A stretch of 49,241 bases of DNA, from the NCBI GenBank assembly GCA_946006945.1, contig CAMFZN010000003.1, positions 1-49,241 of the forward strand, in the 5' to 3' direction. Position 1 is the stretch's first letter. Each line of letters starts with the position of its first letter. The stretch is from an uncultured Clostridia bacterium. Lineage in GTDB: Bacteria > Bacillota > Clostridia > Peptostreptococcales > Anaerovoracaceae. The notes beneath the pieces are model-generated. The model was given only the letters and a program-made list of their open reading frames with translations, did not search any database and was not told the DNA's origin. Positions 40,931 through 49,113 of the stretch are shown one piece after another. The position numbers and the translations under genes are program-made.

Positions 40931-42244
40931 ATGAGTCATGGTAGACATTTACCTAGCATCCATGTACCGCATCACAAGAATACTGCCGGTCGAGAGACTG
41001 AGGTGATGCCAATTCCTGACGTTGTTAAGATCTGTATGTCACAGAGCATCGGAGCACCTTGCAAGCCACTCGTCGAGAAGGGTGACTACGTAAAGGTTGG
41101 ACAGAGAATCGGTGATACAGATGCTTTTGTCAGCGCACCGGTACACTCAAGCGTATCGGGAACTGTAACTGACATCGTTCAGGTTCGTGGATCAATGGGT
41201 GGTTTTGAGACACTTATTGTTATCGAAACAGATAAGAAGCAGGAAGTAAGCGAGGAGGTAAAGGTACCTTCAGTTGATAGCTTCGAGGATTTCGTAAAGG
41301 CTGTAAGAGACTGCGGTCTTGTAGGTCTTGGAGGAGCATCTTTCCCAACACATATCAAGCTTAACCCTAAGAACCTCGAGGAGGTTGACACTCTTATCGT
41401 TAACGCTGCAGAGTGTGAGCCATTCATCACTGGCGATAACAGAGAGATGGTTGAGGACGGACAGGATGTTCTTGACGGAATGAAGCTCATCATGAAGTAT
41501 CTCGATCTCAAGGTTGGATATATTGCTGTTGAGTCAAACAAGCCGGACGCTATCGAGAACCTTAAGAGACTTATTGAGCAGAACGGATATGATGACATCA
41601 AGATTCATATCATGCCATCAAGCTATCCAAAGGGAGCAGAGCGTGTAATGGTATACGAGGTTACAGGCAAGGTAATGAACGCAGGAGTTCTTCCGGCACA
41701 GCTCGGAATCATCCTCGACAACGTTACTACAGTAGGTATCCTCGGCAACTACTTCAGAACAGGAATGCCTCTTACAAGAAGAAGAGTTACTGTTGACGGA
41801 GACGCTGTTGCTGATCCTAAGAACGTTTTCGCACCTATCGGTACCCAGATTGCAGACGTAGTTGAGTTCTGCGGCGGATACAAGAAGGAGCCAAGAAAGA
41901 TTGTAATGGGCGGACCTATGATGGGTCGTGCAACTAAGTCAGATGAGTCTGTAACAATGAAGAACACAGGTTCACTTCTCTGCTTCAGCAAGGAGATCGC
42001 TGAGGTTAAGGAGGAGACAGGCTGCATCAACTGCGGAAGATGTATGAGAGCTTGTCCATTCGGACTCGTTCCTGTTATCTATGCAGAGGCTTATGCTCGT
42101 AAGGACGTAGAGAGACTTAACAGATTCAATGTTATGCAGTGCATGGAGTGCGGAAGCTGCAGCTTCATCTGCCCTGCAAGAAGACCTCTCTCATTCACTA
42201 ACAAGCTAGCTAAGGGAATGGTAAAGGAGGCATCAGCGAAGTAA
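40931..42244 (+). CDS. rnfC: Rnf complex subunit C (NADH-binding, Fe-S)
   Basis: Peripheral cytosolic subunit of the ferredoxin:NAD+ oxidoreductase that exchanges electrons with NADH. The 437 residues show the family start HVPHHKNTA, a barrel-sandwich/SLBB-like N-terminal part, the flavin/NADH Gly-rich segment GLGGASFPTHIKL, NAAECEPFITGDNREM, and two [4Fe-4S] motifs CINCGRCMRACP and CMECGSCSFICP near the C-terminus. It is first in the order rnfCDGEAB, one base ahead of rnfD. Confidence 0.96.
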   Translation: MSHGRHLPSIHVPHHKNTAGRETEVMPIPDVVKICMSQSIGAPCKPLVEKGDYVKVGQRIGDTDAFVSAPVHSSVSGTVTDIVQVRGSMGGFETLIVIETDKKQEVSEEVKVPSVDSFEDFVKAVRDCGLVGLGGASFPTHIKLNPKNLEEVDTLIVNAAECEPFITGDNREMVEDGQDVLDGMKLIMKYLDLKVGYIAVESNKPDAIENLKRLIEQNGYDDIKIHIMPSSYPKGAERVMVYEVTGKVMNAGVLPAQLGIILDNVTTVGILGNYFRTGMPLTRRRVTVDGDAVADPKNVFAPIGTQIADVVEFCGGYKKEPRKIVMGGPMMGRATKSDESVTMKNTGSLLCFSKEIAEVKEETGCINCGRCMRACPFGLVPVIYAEAYARKDVERLNRFNVMQCMECGSCSFICPARRPLSFTNKLAKGMVKEASAK

Positions 42245-42245
42245 T

Positions 42246-43208
42246 ATGGATAAGAAATTTCATACTAATCTGATAGTATCCTCTGCTCCGCACATTGTAA
42301 CGGATGCGGATACTACCAAGCTTATGGGAACTGTGCTTCTCGCACTTGCACCATCACTTGTTGCATCAACATACATCTTCGGAATGAGAGTAATCCTTCT
42401 CACTGCAGTATGTGTTGTTGCTTCAGTTGGATTCGAGTGGATTTACAACCAGATCATGCACAGAAAGCAGACTGTTGGAGACCTTTCAGCAGCACTTACA
42501 GGTGTTCTGATTGCATTCAACGTACCATCCAACTTCCCAATCTGGATGGCAATCATAGGCTGCTTCTTCGCAATCATCATCGTAAAGCAGCTTTATGGAG
42601 GAATTGGAAAGAACTTTGTTAACCCTGCTATCACAGCAAGAATCTTCCTTTTCATTTCTTTCGCAAGCGCAATGTCAACATGGCCTCTGCCTAAGATGCA
42701 GCAGACTGCCGACGCTGTAACAGGGGCTACTCCTCTAGGAGTTCTCGCTGAGTCAGGTGAGGCAACTACATCACTCAGAGACATGTTCTTTGGATTCACA
42801 GGCGGATCAACAGGAGAGGTATGTGCAGCAGCACTTCTTCTCGGCGGAATCTTCCTTATCGTTAAGAAGGTTATTTCACCTGTAATCCCAGCTACATTCA
42901 TCGGAACTGTATTTGTGATCGCTCTCATCTACACTCAGAGCTTCACAATGGCACTCTGGCACGTATGTGCAGGTGGAGTAATGCTCGGAGCATTCTTCAT
43001 GGCTACAGACTATGTAACTTCACCTAAGATGGTATCAGGACAGATTATCTTCGGTATCGGATGCGGAATTATTACAATGGTAATCAGACTCTTCGGTTCA
43101 TATCCTGAGGGAGTATCATTCTCAATTCTTCTTATGAACATCTGCACACCGCTGATTAACAACCTGTCATATAAATTATATTGTGGAGGTGGCAAGAATG
43201 AAAAATAA
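42246..43208 (+). CDS. rnfD: Rnf complex subunit D (membrane flavoprotein)
   Basis: Membrane subunit carrying covalent FMN and taking part in ion movement. The 320 residues hold about eight to nine hydrophobic helices. The flavinylation motif is canonical: D156-A-V-T-G-A-T162 followed by PLGV, with T162 the expected FMN attachment site. Other landmarks are VGDLSAALTGVLIAFNVP and NFVNPAITAR. Its end overlaps rnfG by 11 bases. Confidence 0.96.
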   Translation: MDKKFHTNLIVSSAPHIVTDADTTKLMGTVLLALAPSLVASTYIFGMRVILLTAVCVVASVGFEWIYNQIMHRKQTVGDLSAALTGVLIAFNVPSNFPIWMAIIGCFFAIIIVKQLYGGIGKNFVNPAITARIFLFISFASAMSTWPLPKMQQTADAVTGATPLGVLAESGEATTSLRDMFFGFTGGSTGEVCAAALLLGGIFLIVKKVISPVIPATFIGTVFVIALIYTQSFTMALWHVCAGGVMLGAFFMATDYVTSPKMVSGQIIFGIGCGIITMVIRLFGSYPEGVSFSILLMNICTPLINNLSYKLYCGGGKNEK

Positions 43209-43794
43209 CGATAACGCTTACCACAATTTCGTAAAGCCGATTGTAGTTCTCGTAGCTATCTGCTTCGTAGTTACTTTCGCGCTTGCATATGTATACGGAA
43301 TCACAGCTCCAATCATTGCAGAGAACACTGCAAAGGCTGCTAACGAGGCAAGAACAGAGCTTCTTGCTGACGCAAAGGGAGCATTCACAATGTACGCTGA
43401 CGAGAACAGCAACACTGATAAGCTCGTTGTTCTCGAGGAGAAGAAGGTATATGCAACTGACTGCTACACTGCTGATAACGGAAGCGGAATGGTAGTAACA
43501 GTTAAGTCAAACTCATACGGCGGACTTCTTACAGCTATGATCGGTATCGACAAGGATGGAGCAGTAACTGCAGTTAAGGTAACAGCTCACTCTGATACAC
43601 CTGGTGTAGGAACAAAGGCTCAGGAGCCTGGTCACCTTGCTCAGTACAAGGGCTACAATGCAATAGGAAATGTTGAGATTAAGGCAGATCCTGCAATTAA
43701 CCACGTATCAGGAGCTTCAATCTCATCAGGAGCTATTCACAAGGCTGTATGCTGTGCGCTCGAACAGTTTAAGGCAAATGGAGGTGTAAACTAA
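43198..43794 (+). CDS. rnfG: Rnf complex subunit G (flavoprotein)
   Basis: Single-span subunit whose outer FMN-binding domain carries covalent FMN in characterised complexes. The 198 residues include one N-terminal helix (about 13-35) and GGLLTAMIGIDKDGAVTAVKV, SDTPGVGTKAQEP as in other RnfG proteins. The usual attachment motif DxxSGAT is altered here to N168-H-V-S-G-A-S174: a serine stands at the FMN-accepting position and the leading Asp is Asn. ATG 43198 is chosen because GGAGG lies 8 bases upstream; an upstream in-frame GTG overlaps that site. The stop overlaps rnfE by one base. Confidence 0.94.
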   Translation: MKNNDNAYHNFVKPIVVLVAICFVVTFALAYVYGITAPIIAENTAKAANEARTELLADAKGAFTMYADENSNTDKLVVLEEKKVYATDCYTADNGSGMVVTVKSNSYGGLLTAMIGIDKDGAVTAVKVTAHSDTPGVGTKAQEPGHLAQYKGYNAIGNVEIKADPAINHVSGASISSGAIHKAVCCALEQFKANGGVN

Positions 43795-44495
43795 TGGAAA
43801 ACAAGACAAGCAAGCTCTCCATTCTGCTTAATGGAATCATCAAGGAGAACCCTGTACTCGTTCTCCTGCTCGGAACATGTCCTGCACTTGCAACTTCATC
43901 ATCTGTTGCCAACGGTATCGGAATGGGTCTTTCAGCAACTGCAGTACTCATCTGTTCAAACATGGTAATTTCATTACTTCGTAATGTAATTCCGGACAAG
44001 GTTAGAATTCCTTGCTACATCGTAATCATTGCCGGATTCGTAACTGTTGTACAGTTCGTTCTTCAGGCATATGTACCATCACTGTATGCATCACTAGGTC
44101 TCTTTATTCCGCTGATCGTAGTTAACTGCGTAATCCTCGGAAGAGCAGAGGCATTCGCTAACAAGAATACTGTAATCGATTCTGCTTTTGACGGTATCGG
44201 TATCGGTCTTGGATTCACACTTGCACTCGGTGCTATGGGTCTTATCAGAGAGCTCTTCGGAGCCGGAACTATTCTCGGATTCACAATCATCCCTGAGCAG
44301 TTCACAGTATCATTCTTTGGTCTTGCACCTGGCGGATTCTTCGTATATGGAATCCTTATCGCACTTCTTAATGCGGCAACAAAGGGCAAGGCTCTTAAGG
44401 CAAAGAGCTTCAGCTGCGGAGTATGTCCTATGTACAGCTCATGTAACGTAGCAGAGGCAAACGAGGAAATTCTAGAGAAAGGAGCTGCTAAGTAA
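43794..44495 (+). CDS. rnfE: Rnf complex subunit E (membrane)
   Basis: Integral membrane subunit, homologous to RnfA, in the ion-translocating core that holds a membrane [2Fe-2S] centre in known structures. The 233 residues have about six helices. Landmarks are IIKENPVLVLLLGTCPALA, containing the conserved Cys, and VNCVILGRAEAFANKN with the second conserved Cys. The start overlaps rnfG and the stop overlaps rnfA, each as TAATG. Confidence 0.96.
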   Translation: MENKTSKLSILLNGIIKENPVLVLLLGTCPALATSSSVANGIGMGLSATAVLICSNMVISLLRNVIPDKVRIPCYIVIIAGFVTVVQFVLQAYVPSLYASLGLFIPLIVVNCVILGRAEAFANKNTVIDSAFDGIGIGLGFTLALGAMGLIRELFGAGTILGFTIIPEQFTVSFFGLAPGGFFVYGILIALLNAATKGKALKAKSFSCGVCPMYSSCNVAEANEEILEKGAAK

Positions 44496-45076
44496 TGGTA
44501 AATCTTATCGTAATATTCATGGCCGTTGTTCTCGTTAACAACTTCCTGCTTTCACAGTTCCTTGGAATCTGCTCATTCCTCGGAGTATCAAACAAGCTAA
44601 GCTCATCTGTAGGTATGGGTGGCGCTGTAATCTTCGTAATGTTCATTGCGGAGCTCGTTACATGGCCAATCCAGCAGCTTCTTGACAAGTTCGAGATCGG
44701 ATACCTTCAGACTGTAGTATTCATTCTTGTAATCGCATCACTTGTACAGTTCGTAGAGATGTTCATGAAGAAGTATCTCCCTGCACTCCAGAAGGCGCTC
44801 GGAATCTTCCTTCCGCTTATCACTACTAACTGCGCAATCCTTGGTGCAACAATTAACGCTATTAACTATGGATATACCTATGCTCAGTCAATCGTATACG
44901 CAGTAGGCGCAGGAGTTGGTTACCTTGTAGCTATGGTTCTGTTCGCTGGTGTACGTGAGGAGAAGCTGTGGGATGACAGCCTCGTGCCTACACCTTTCAA
45001 GGGTGTTCCAATGGTACTCATCAGTGCTACAATCCTTTCACTCTCATTCATGGGCTTCACAGGTCTGTTCCAGTAA
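44495..45076 (+). CDS. rnfA: Rnf complex subunit A (membrane)
   Basis: Partner of RnfE in the membrane core. The 193 residues have six helices, with VNNFLLSQFLGICSFLGVSN and ITTNCAILGATINAI carrying the conserved cysteines, and PVRE-type loop replaced by FAGVREEKLW. Start is coupled to rnfE by TAATG; rnfB follows after 12 bases with GGAGGG in the gap. Confidence 0.97.
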   Translation: MVNLIVIFMAVVLVNNFLLSQFLGICSFLGVSNKLSSSVGMGGAVIFVMFIAELVTWPIQQLLDKFEIGYLQTVVFILVIASLVQFVEMFMKKYLPALQKALGIFLPLITTNCAILGATINAINYGYTYAQSIVYAVGAGVGYLVAMVLFAGVREEKLWDDSLVPTPFKGVPMVLISATILSLSFMGFTGLFQ

Positions 45077-45088
45077 GGAGGGAAGCAA

Positions 45089-45991
45089 ATGAGTAATCTA
45101 GTAACACCGGTATTAATGGTTATGGTTGCAGGACTTGTTGCTTCAGCACTTCTTGTAATCGCATCAAAAGTATTCTATGTTCCAGTTGACGAGCGAGTAA
45201 CAGCTATCACAGAGGCGCTTCCTGGTGCTAACTGCGGTGGCTGCGGATTCGCAGGCTGCGGAGATTATGCTAACTCACTTGTAGAGAATCCTGATCTTCC
45301 TTGCAACAAGTGTGCTCCTGGTGGAGCTGCATGTGCAGAGGCAATTGCAAAGATTCTTGGCAAGAGTGCCGGAGCAACTGAGCCACAGGTTGCACAGGTT
45401 ATGTGTAACGGAACTTGCGGAGCTACTACTCCAATTCTTGAGTGGCAGGGACTTCAGTCATGTAAGGGAGCAAAGGGCTTCTTCACAACTCCATCTGCAT
45501 GTATGCAGGGATGTATTGGACTCGGCGACTGCGTTAACGCTTGCCAGTTCGATGCAATCGGAGTAATCGACGGAAGAGCTGTTGTTAACAGAACAAACTG
45601 CGTAGCATGCGGAGCATGCGTTGGAACATGTCCACAGAGCATTATCAAGCTTGTTCCTCTTAAGGCACAGGTTCATGTAATGTGCTCAAATACAGACAAG
45701 GCACCTGTAGCTATGAAGGCATGTAAGAATGCATGTATCGGCTGCGGAAAGTGTGCTAAGGCATGTAACTTTGGAGCAATCACTGTTGAGAACTTCAATG
45801 CAACTATTGATCCTGACAAGTGCAAGAGCTGCGGAATGTGCGTAGTTGAGTGCCCAACAGGAGCTATCAATACTTACAAGGTTCTTACAGCAGCACAGGC
45901 TGAGAAGTTCAAGGCTGCTAACAAGGCTAAGGCTGAGAAGGCAAAGAAGGCTGCAGAGGAAGCAAAGGCTGCTGCTGCAACTGAGGCTTAA
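45089..45991 (+). CDS. rnfB: Rnf complex subunit B (ferredoxin-accepting, poly Fe-S)
   Basis: Takes electrons from reduced ferredoxin at the cytosolic face. The 300 residues have one N-terminal helix (about 5-27), the Fe-S domain ALPGANCGGCGFAGCGDYA (about 42-60), then ferredoxin-type clusters CMQGCIGLGDCVNAC, CVACGACVGTCP, CIGCGKCAKAC and CKSCGMCVVECP. This richness in clusters is typical of clostridial RnfB. The last 35 residues are a repetitive Ala/Lys/Glu tail, not needed for known chemistry. It is the last rnf gene; a terminator follows about 40 bases later. Confidence 0.96.
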   Translation: MSNLVTPVLMVMVAGLVASALLVIASKVFYVPVDERVTAITEALPGANCGGCGFAGCGDYANSLVENPDLPCNKCAPGGAACAEAIAKILGKSAGATEPQVAQVMCNGTCGATTPILEWQGLQSCKGAKGFFTTPSACMQGCIGLGDCVNACQFDAIGVIDGRAVVNRTNCVACGACVGTCPQSIIKLVPLKAQVHVMCSNTDKAPVAMKACKNACIGCGKCAKACNFGAITVENFNATIDPDKCKSCGMCVVECPTGAINTYKVLTAAQAEKFKAANKAKAEKAKKAAEEAKAAAATEA

Positions 45992-46032
45992 TCAGAGCCG
46001 TCTCACATAGAGATAATTCTATATGACATGAT

Positions 46033-46060
46033 AAACCTGCGGGCGACCGCAGGTTTTATT
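46033..46060 (+). terminator. Terminator after rnfB
   Basis: AAACCTGCGG (46033-46042) pairs with CCGCAGGTTT (46047-46056) around a GCGA tetraloop, followed by TTATT. Confidence 0.9.
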
Positions 46061-46075
46061 CTGGGATAAAGACTG

Positions 46076-46084
46076 TGGTATAAT
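46076..46084 (+). promoter_or_regulatory. Extended -10 promoter giving a probable leaderless mRNA
   Basis: TGG-TATAAT (46076-46084) is an extended -10 element (TGn + TATAAT); the -35 region is weak, which is tolerated with TGn. The usual start distance places +1 at about 46091, the A of the next gene's ATG. Confidence 0.6.
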
Positions 46085-46090
46085 AGCGGT

Positions 46091-46468
46091 ATGTTTAAGA
46101 GATTTTTTACGAAGGCTGATATCGTTTTGCTCGTGATACTGGTGGCCGCAGGACTTGCGACATCAGTCTTTTTGGCGTTATCAGGTGATGCAGGATCAAA
46201 GGTAATAATCGAGTCAGACGGAAAGCTATATGCAACCTACAGGCTTGATCAGAACATAAGCGTGGAGGTCAAGTCAAAGAACGGAACAAACACTGTTGTA
46301 ATAGAGAATGGAAGGGTTGATGTTACCCAGGGAAGCTGCAGGAATCAGGTCTGTGTGGAGCATGCGACCATTAGCCGATCAGGAGAATCAATAGTGTGTC
46401 TTCCTAACAGGCTGCTTGTCAAAATAGAAGGAGAAGGAGGTGACGGTCCGGATGTCATCTCGGGATAA
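46091..46468 (+). CDS. NusG domain II-containing protein
   Basis: A 125-residue membrane-anchored protein of the NusG_II (DUF1312) family: basic start, one hydrophobic helix (about 11-32) and a beta domain outside the membrane with KVIIESDGKLYATYRL, GSCRNQVCVEHATISR and GESIVCLPNRLLVKI. The family's three cysteines are present. Function is unknown; it is often found close to rnf genes, Gx-family membrane proteins and the flavin transferase apbE. No Shine-Dalgarno lies ahead of the ATG, and the promoter predicts a transcript starting at the ATG itself. The last 17 bases overlap the next gene. Confidence 0.85.
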   Translation: MFKRFFTKADIVLLVILVAAGLATSVFLALSGDAGSKVIIESDGKLYATYRLDQNISVEVKSKNGTNTVVIENGRVDVTQGSCRNQVCVEHATISRSGESIVCLPNRLLVKIEGEGGDGPDVISG

Positions 46469-46964
46469 CAGAACAGGAAGAGTGGCGAGGCTGTCGCTTC
46501 TTATCGCTGTAGCAATGATATTCTCATATGTGGAGGCAATAATTCCGTATAACCCGGGAATTCCGGGTATTAAGCTTGGCCTTGCTAATCTTGTCACAGT
46601 GCTGGCCTTGTATCTTATGGGACCTAAAGAGGCTGCAACCGTTAACTTCATAAGAGTCATAATATCCGGACTTCTGTTCAATGGAGCTTTTGCCGCTGTA
46701 TATGCGCTTGCAGGTGCGGCTCTTAGTCTTGCAGGCATGGTGCTTCTTAAGAAAACGGGATTGTTCAGCATAACAGGAGTCAGCATGGCGGGAGGAGTGC
46801 TTCATAATCTTGGACAGCTGATCGTAGCGTCCCTGATTATTGAGGACCTTAAGATGTTTTTCTACTTTCCGGTACTGCTCTTCAGCGGAATAGTTGCGGG
46901 AATTGCGATAGGAATTGCGTCTGCCCTGCTTGAAGACAGACTCAGGAAATCGCTAAGGCTATGA
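46452..46964 (+). CDS. Gx transporter family / heptaprenyl diphosphate synthase component I-like membrane protein
   Basis: A 170-residue protein with about five hydrophobic helices. The family hallmark is IIPYNPGIPGIKLGLANLVT, followed by MGPKEAATVNFIRVIISGLLFN and GVSMAGGVLHNLGQLIVA. It has been annotated as a component of polyprenyl diphosphate synthase but resembles small-molecule (ECF-type S) membrane components; the true role is unclear. ATG 46452 is chosen: AGGAGGTGA precedes it by 8 bases inside the preceding gene. An in-frame GTG at 46440 overlaps that site. Confidence 0.8.
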   Translation: MSSRDNRTGRVARLSLLIAVAMIFSYVEAIIPYNPGIPGIKLGLANLVTVLALYLMGPKEAATVNFIRVIISGLLFNGAFAAVYALAGAALSLAGMVLLKKTGLFSITGVSMAGGVLHNLGQLIVASLIIEDLKMFFYFPVLLFSGIVAGIAIGIASALLEDRLRKSLRL

Positions 46965-47005
46965 CGGCAGTCCTGAAGAATTGATTGAATATACGCATAG
47001 AAAAT

Positions 47006-47043
47006 GCAGGTGGGATGAACCCTTACGGCTCATCAGCACCTGC
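47006..47043 (-). terminator. Terminator overlapping the 3' end of the ECF component gene
   Basis: GCAGGTG (47006-47012) pairs with CACCTGC (47037-47043), and GATGA (47014-47018) pairs with TCATC (47030-47034). Read on the minus strand the stem is followed by ATTTTC. The stop codon (47035-47033) and last codons of the minus-strand gene lie inside the stem. Confidence 0.7.
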
Positions 47044-47581
47044 AGCGTTTATATCTCATGGAATTCTTAAACTGGGTTCTTGAAAGTGCAGAATATGCAA
47101 GGCAGCAGATAATTGAAGCAATTATTATCTCGATTGCCTTAGGCAGCATGCACGATGCTGCAGCAATCCAGTTGCCGAATATAAGAGTCTCGGATACGAA
47201 GTGACCTGCCATGGATACGACTGTGACTCCGATATAGCCCAGAAGCTCAAATACCGGAATTGAAGAGTGACATGTGCACTCCGTCGGCTTCACCCTGTCG
47301 ATGAAGAAACCGAATACAAGAACACAGAGAAGGTTAATAATGAAGGTTGGAAGAGCCCAGAAGGCATAGCCGCCCATAAGATCTGTAAGAGCTGTTCCAA
47401 CTGCACCTGCGAAGCAGGCATACTTCCTTGGAAGAATCATGGTGCTGAGAAGGAGTGCCGAGAAGCCGAAGTGGACGTAGCACTCGGGTCCTATCGGAAT
47501 CCTTATTAACAATGTACAAAGAAAAACAATGGCCGTCAGCATGGCTGTCAGAACCAGAGTGTTGATGCGTCTGCTGTTCAT
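47033..47581 (-). CDS. ECF transporter S component (vitamin-type substrate-binding membrane protein)
   Basis: A 182-residue protein with about six hydrophobic helices, like S components of energy-coupling-factor importers. The N-terminal start with NTLVLTAMLTAIVFLCTLLI and the loop IPIGPECYVHFGFSALLLST then FAGAVGTALTDLMGGYAFWA match the ECF-ribofla_trS group (DUF1393-like). GGAGG lies about 9 bases upstream of its ATG. The shared EcfA/EcfT energising subunits are not in the window. The substrate is not readable from sequence. Divergence from a MocR-type regulator, several of which control vitamin B6 genes, makes a B6 vitamer one candidate. Confidence 0.82.
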   Translation of the reverse strand: MNSRRINTLVLTAMLTAIVFLCTLLIRIPIGPECYVHFGFSALLLSTMILPRKYACFAGAVGTALTDLMGGYAFWALPTFIINLLCVLVFGFFIDRVKPTECTCHSSIPVFELLGYIGVTVVSMAGHFVSETLIFGNWIAAASCMLPKAIEIIIASIICCLAYSALSRTQFKNSMRYKRCRC

Positions 47582-47638
47582 ATGTTAAACCTCCGGGGAT
47601 TTGAAGTGAAATAGGCATTACATTTAGTAACTGTGTAT

Positions 47639-47646
47639 ATTATAAT
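47639..47646. promoter_or_regulatory. Overlapping divergent -10 boxes
   Basis: The segment contains TATAAT on both strands: 47641-47646 (plus, toward the regulator) and 47644-47639 (minus, toward the ECF gene). The -35 regions are weak. Because the two boxes overlap, polymerase can use only one at a time, so one regulator could switch both genes. Confidence 0.55.
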
Positions 47647-47691
47647 ACAAGTTAAATGAATAAATAAAGAATACAGATAGGAGAATTAGCC

Positions 47692-49113
47692 TTGAAAAGT
47701 ATTTTGCTTAATCTTGACAGCAGCTCAGACAAGAACCTGTACGAGCAGGTGTATGAGGCGCTAAAGAATGACATAGTATCAGGAAAGCTGGGCAAGGGCA
47801 CGAAGCTCCCATCGCTTCGAAAACTGTCCGCGGACAATGGAATAAGCATTACAACGATTGATACCGCATACAGCCAGCTTCTCGTAGAGGGATATATCGA
47901 AAGCAGACCGAAGTCAGGCTACTATGTACGCGAAAGCATAGAGGAGATTTCCGGAGGAAGTCCGGATTCTGAAGCTGAGGGAATCGAGGCATATCTTGGA
48001 GAGGAGACAAGCCGAAGCGCAAGAATGGCCTCAAGCGACGGCAAGGTCGTTTACGACGAGAAGAGCTTTGATTTCACCAGATGGAAGAGATGCATGAACA
48101 AGGTCTTTAATGACCACTCCAGGCTTCTAAGAACTCCTGCCGATGTAAAGGGAGAGCCGGCATTACGGTATGAGCTGGCAAAACACCTGTATCAGAGTAG
48201 AGGAGTGAAGTGTACGCCGGAGCAGATTATCATCGGAGCGGGAACGCAGCAGCTCATGATACAGCTGACAAGGATTCTTAAGGCAATCGGTGTGGAGAAT
48301 GCTCTGACGGAGAAGCCGGGATATGGGCCTGTCAGAAACATATTTAAGGATGAAGGATTTCCGCTTACAGAGATACCTGTTAACCAGAGCGGAATCATTC
48401 TTGAGAAGCTTCCAAGCAATATCAGAAGTGTAGTATATGTATGTCCGTCTAATCAGTTCCCAAGCGGAGCTGTGATGCCTGCGGCAAGAAGATATGAGCT
48501 TATCAAGTGGGCGAAGGCGAATGACAGTTATGTTCTTGAGGATGATTATGACAGTGAGCTGAGATATTTCGGAAAGCCAATCCCTGCAATGCAGGGAATG
48601 GACAGCGACGGCAGAGTAATCTATCTCGGAGCTTTCTCAAGCACACTTTTCGCTTCAATAAAGATAAGCTACATGGTTCTTCCGGAGGAGCTTATGAAGG
48701 TATTCGAGGAGAGAAAGAGCCTGTATGCTCAGACCTGCTCGAAGGCGGAGCAGCTGTGCCTTTCGCTCTACATGGAGGACGGCTCGTATTACGCTCATAT
48801 AAGAAAGCTTAGAAGACTGTATTCTTCAAAACTTGATATTACGATGGAGCTGTTCAGAAAGCATGGTGAGGGCATCATTGAGGCGGTAAACTCTCAGTCG
48901 GGACTTGCAGTAATGCTGAAGATAAGAAGCCAGCTGCCGGCGGCCGAGCTCTGCAGGATAGCGGAGCAGCTCGGCCTTACGATGAAGGCGGTCGACGACC
49001 TGTGCACCGATGAGGAGAAGGTCGTGTACTTCTATTTCTACATGGTGCCGGAAAGTCTGCTTAAGATAATTGTTAAGATGTTTATCCAGAAGGTGGCGCC
49101 GAGGAAGAGGTAG
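47692..49113 (+). CDS. MocR/GabR-type regulator with a lysine-less aminotransferase domain
   Basis: GntR-family winged helix (about 10-80; LYEQVYEALKNDIVSGKL, LPSLRKLSADNGIS, GYIESRPKSGYYVRE) fused to a fold-type I aminotransferase-like domain (about 110-473). Such regulators sense PLP or PLP adducts. D284 and Y286 (LEDDYDSELRY) of the cofactor site are kept, but the Schiff-base lysine expected in GTFSK is serine 317 (GAFSSTL, followed by the conserved ISYMVLP). Covalent PLP binding is therefore unlikely. The start is TTG 47692, with AGGAG 8 bases upstream; no earlier start is supported. It is divergent from the ECF component gene, which is its likeliest target. Confidence 0.88.
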   Translation: MKSILLNLDSSSDKNLYEQVYEALKNDIVSGKLGKGTKLPSLRKLSADNGISITTIDTAYSQLLVEGYIESRPKSGYYVRESIEEISGGSPDSEAEGIEAYLGEETSRSARMASSDGKVVYDEKSFDFTRWKRCMNKVFNDHSRLLRTPADVKGEPALRYELAKHLYQSRGVKCTPEQIIIGAGTQQLMIQLTRILKAIGVENALTEKPGYGPVRNIFKDEGFPLTEIPVNQSGIILEKLPSNIRSVVYVCPSNQFPSGAVMPAARRYELIKWAKANDSYVLEDDYDSELRYFGKPIPAMQGMDSDGRVIYLGAFSSTLFASIKISYMVLPEELMKVFEERKSLYAQTCSKAEQLCLSLYMEDGSYYAHIRKLRRLYSSKLDITMELFRKHGEGIIEAVNSQSGLAVMLKIRSQLPAAELCRIAEQLGLTMKAVDDLCTDEEKVVYFYFYMVPESLLKIIVKMFIQKVAPRKR

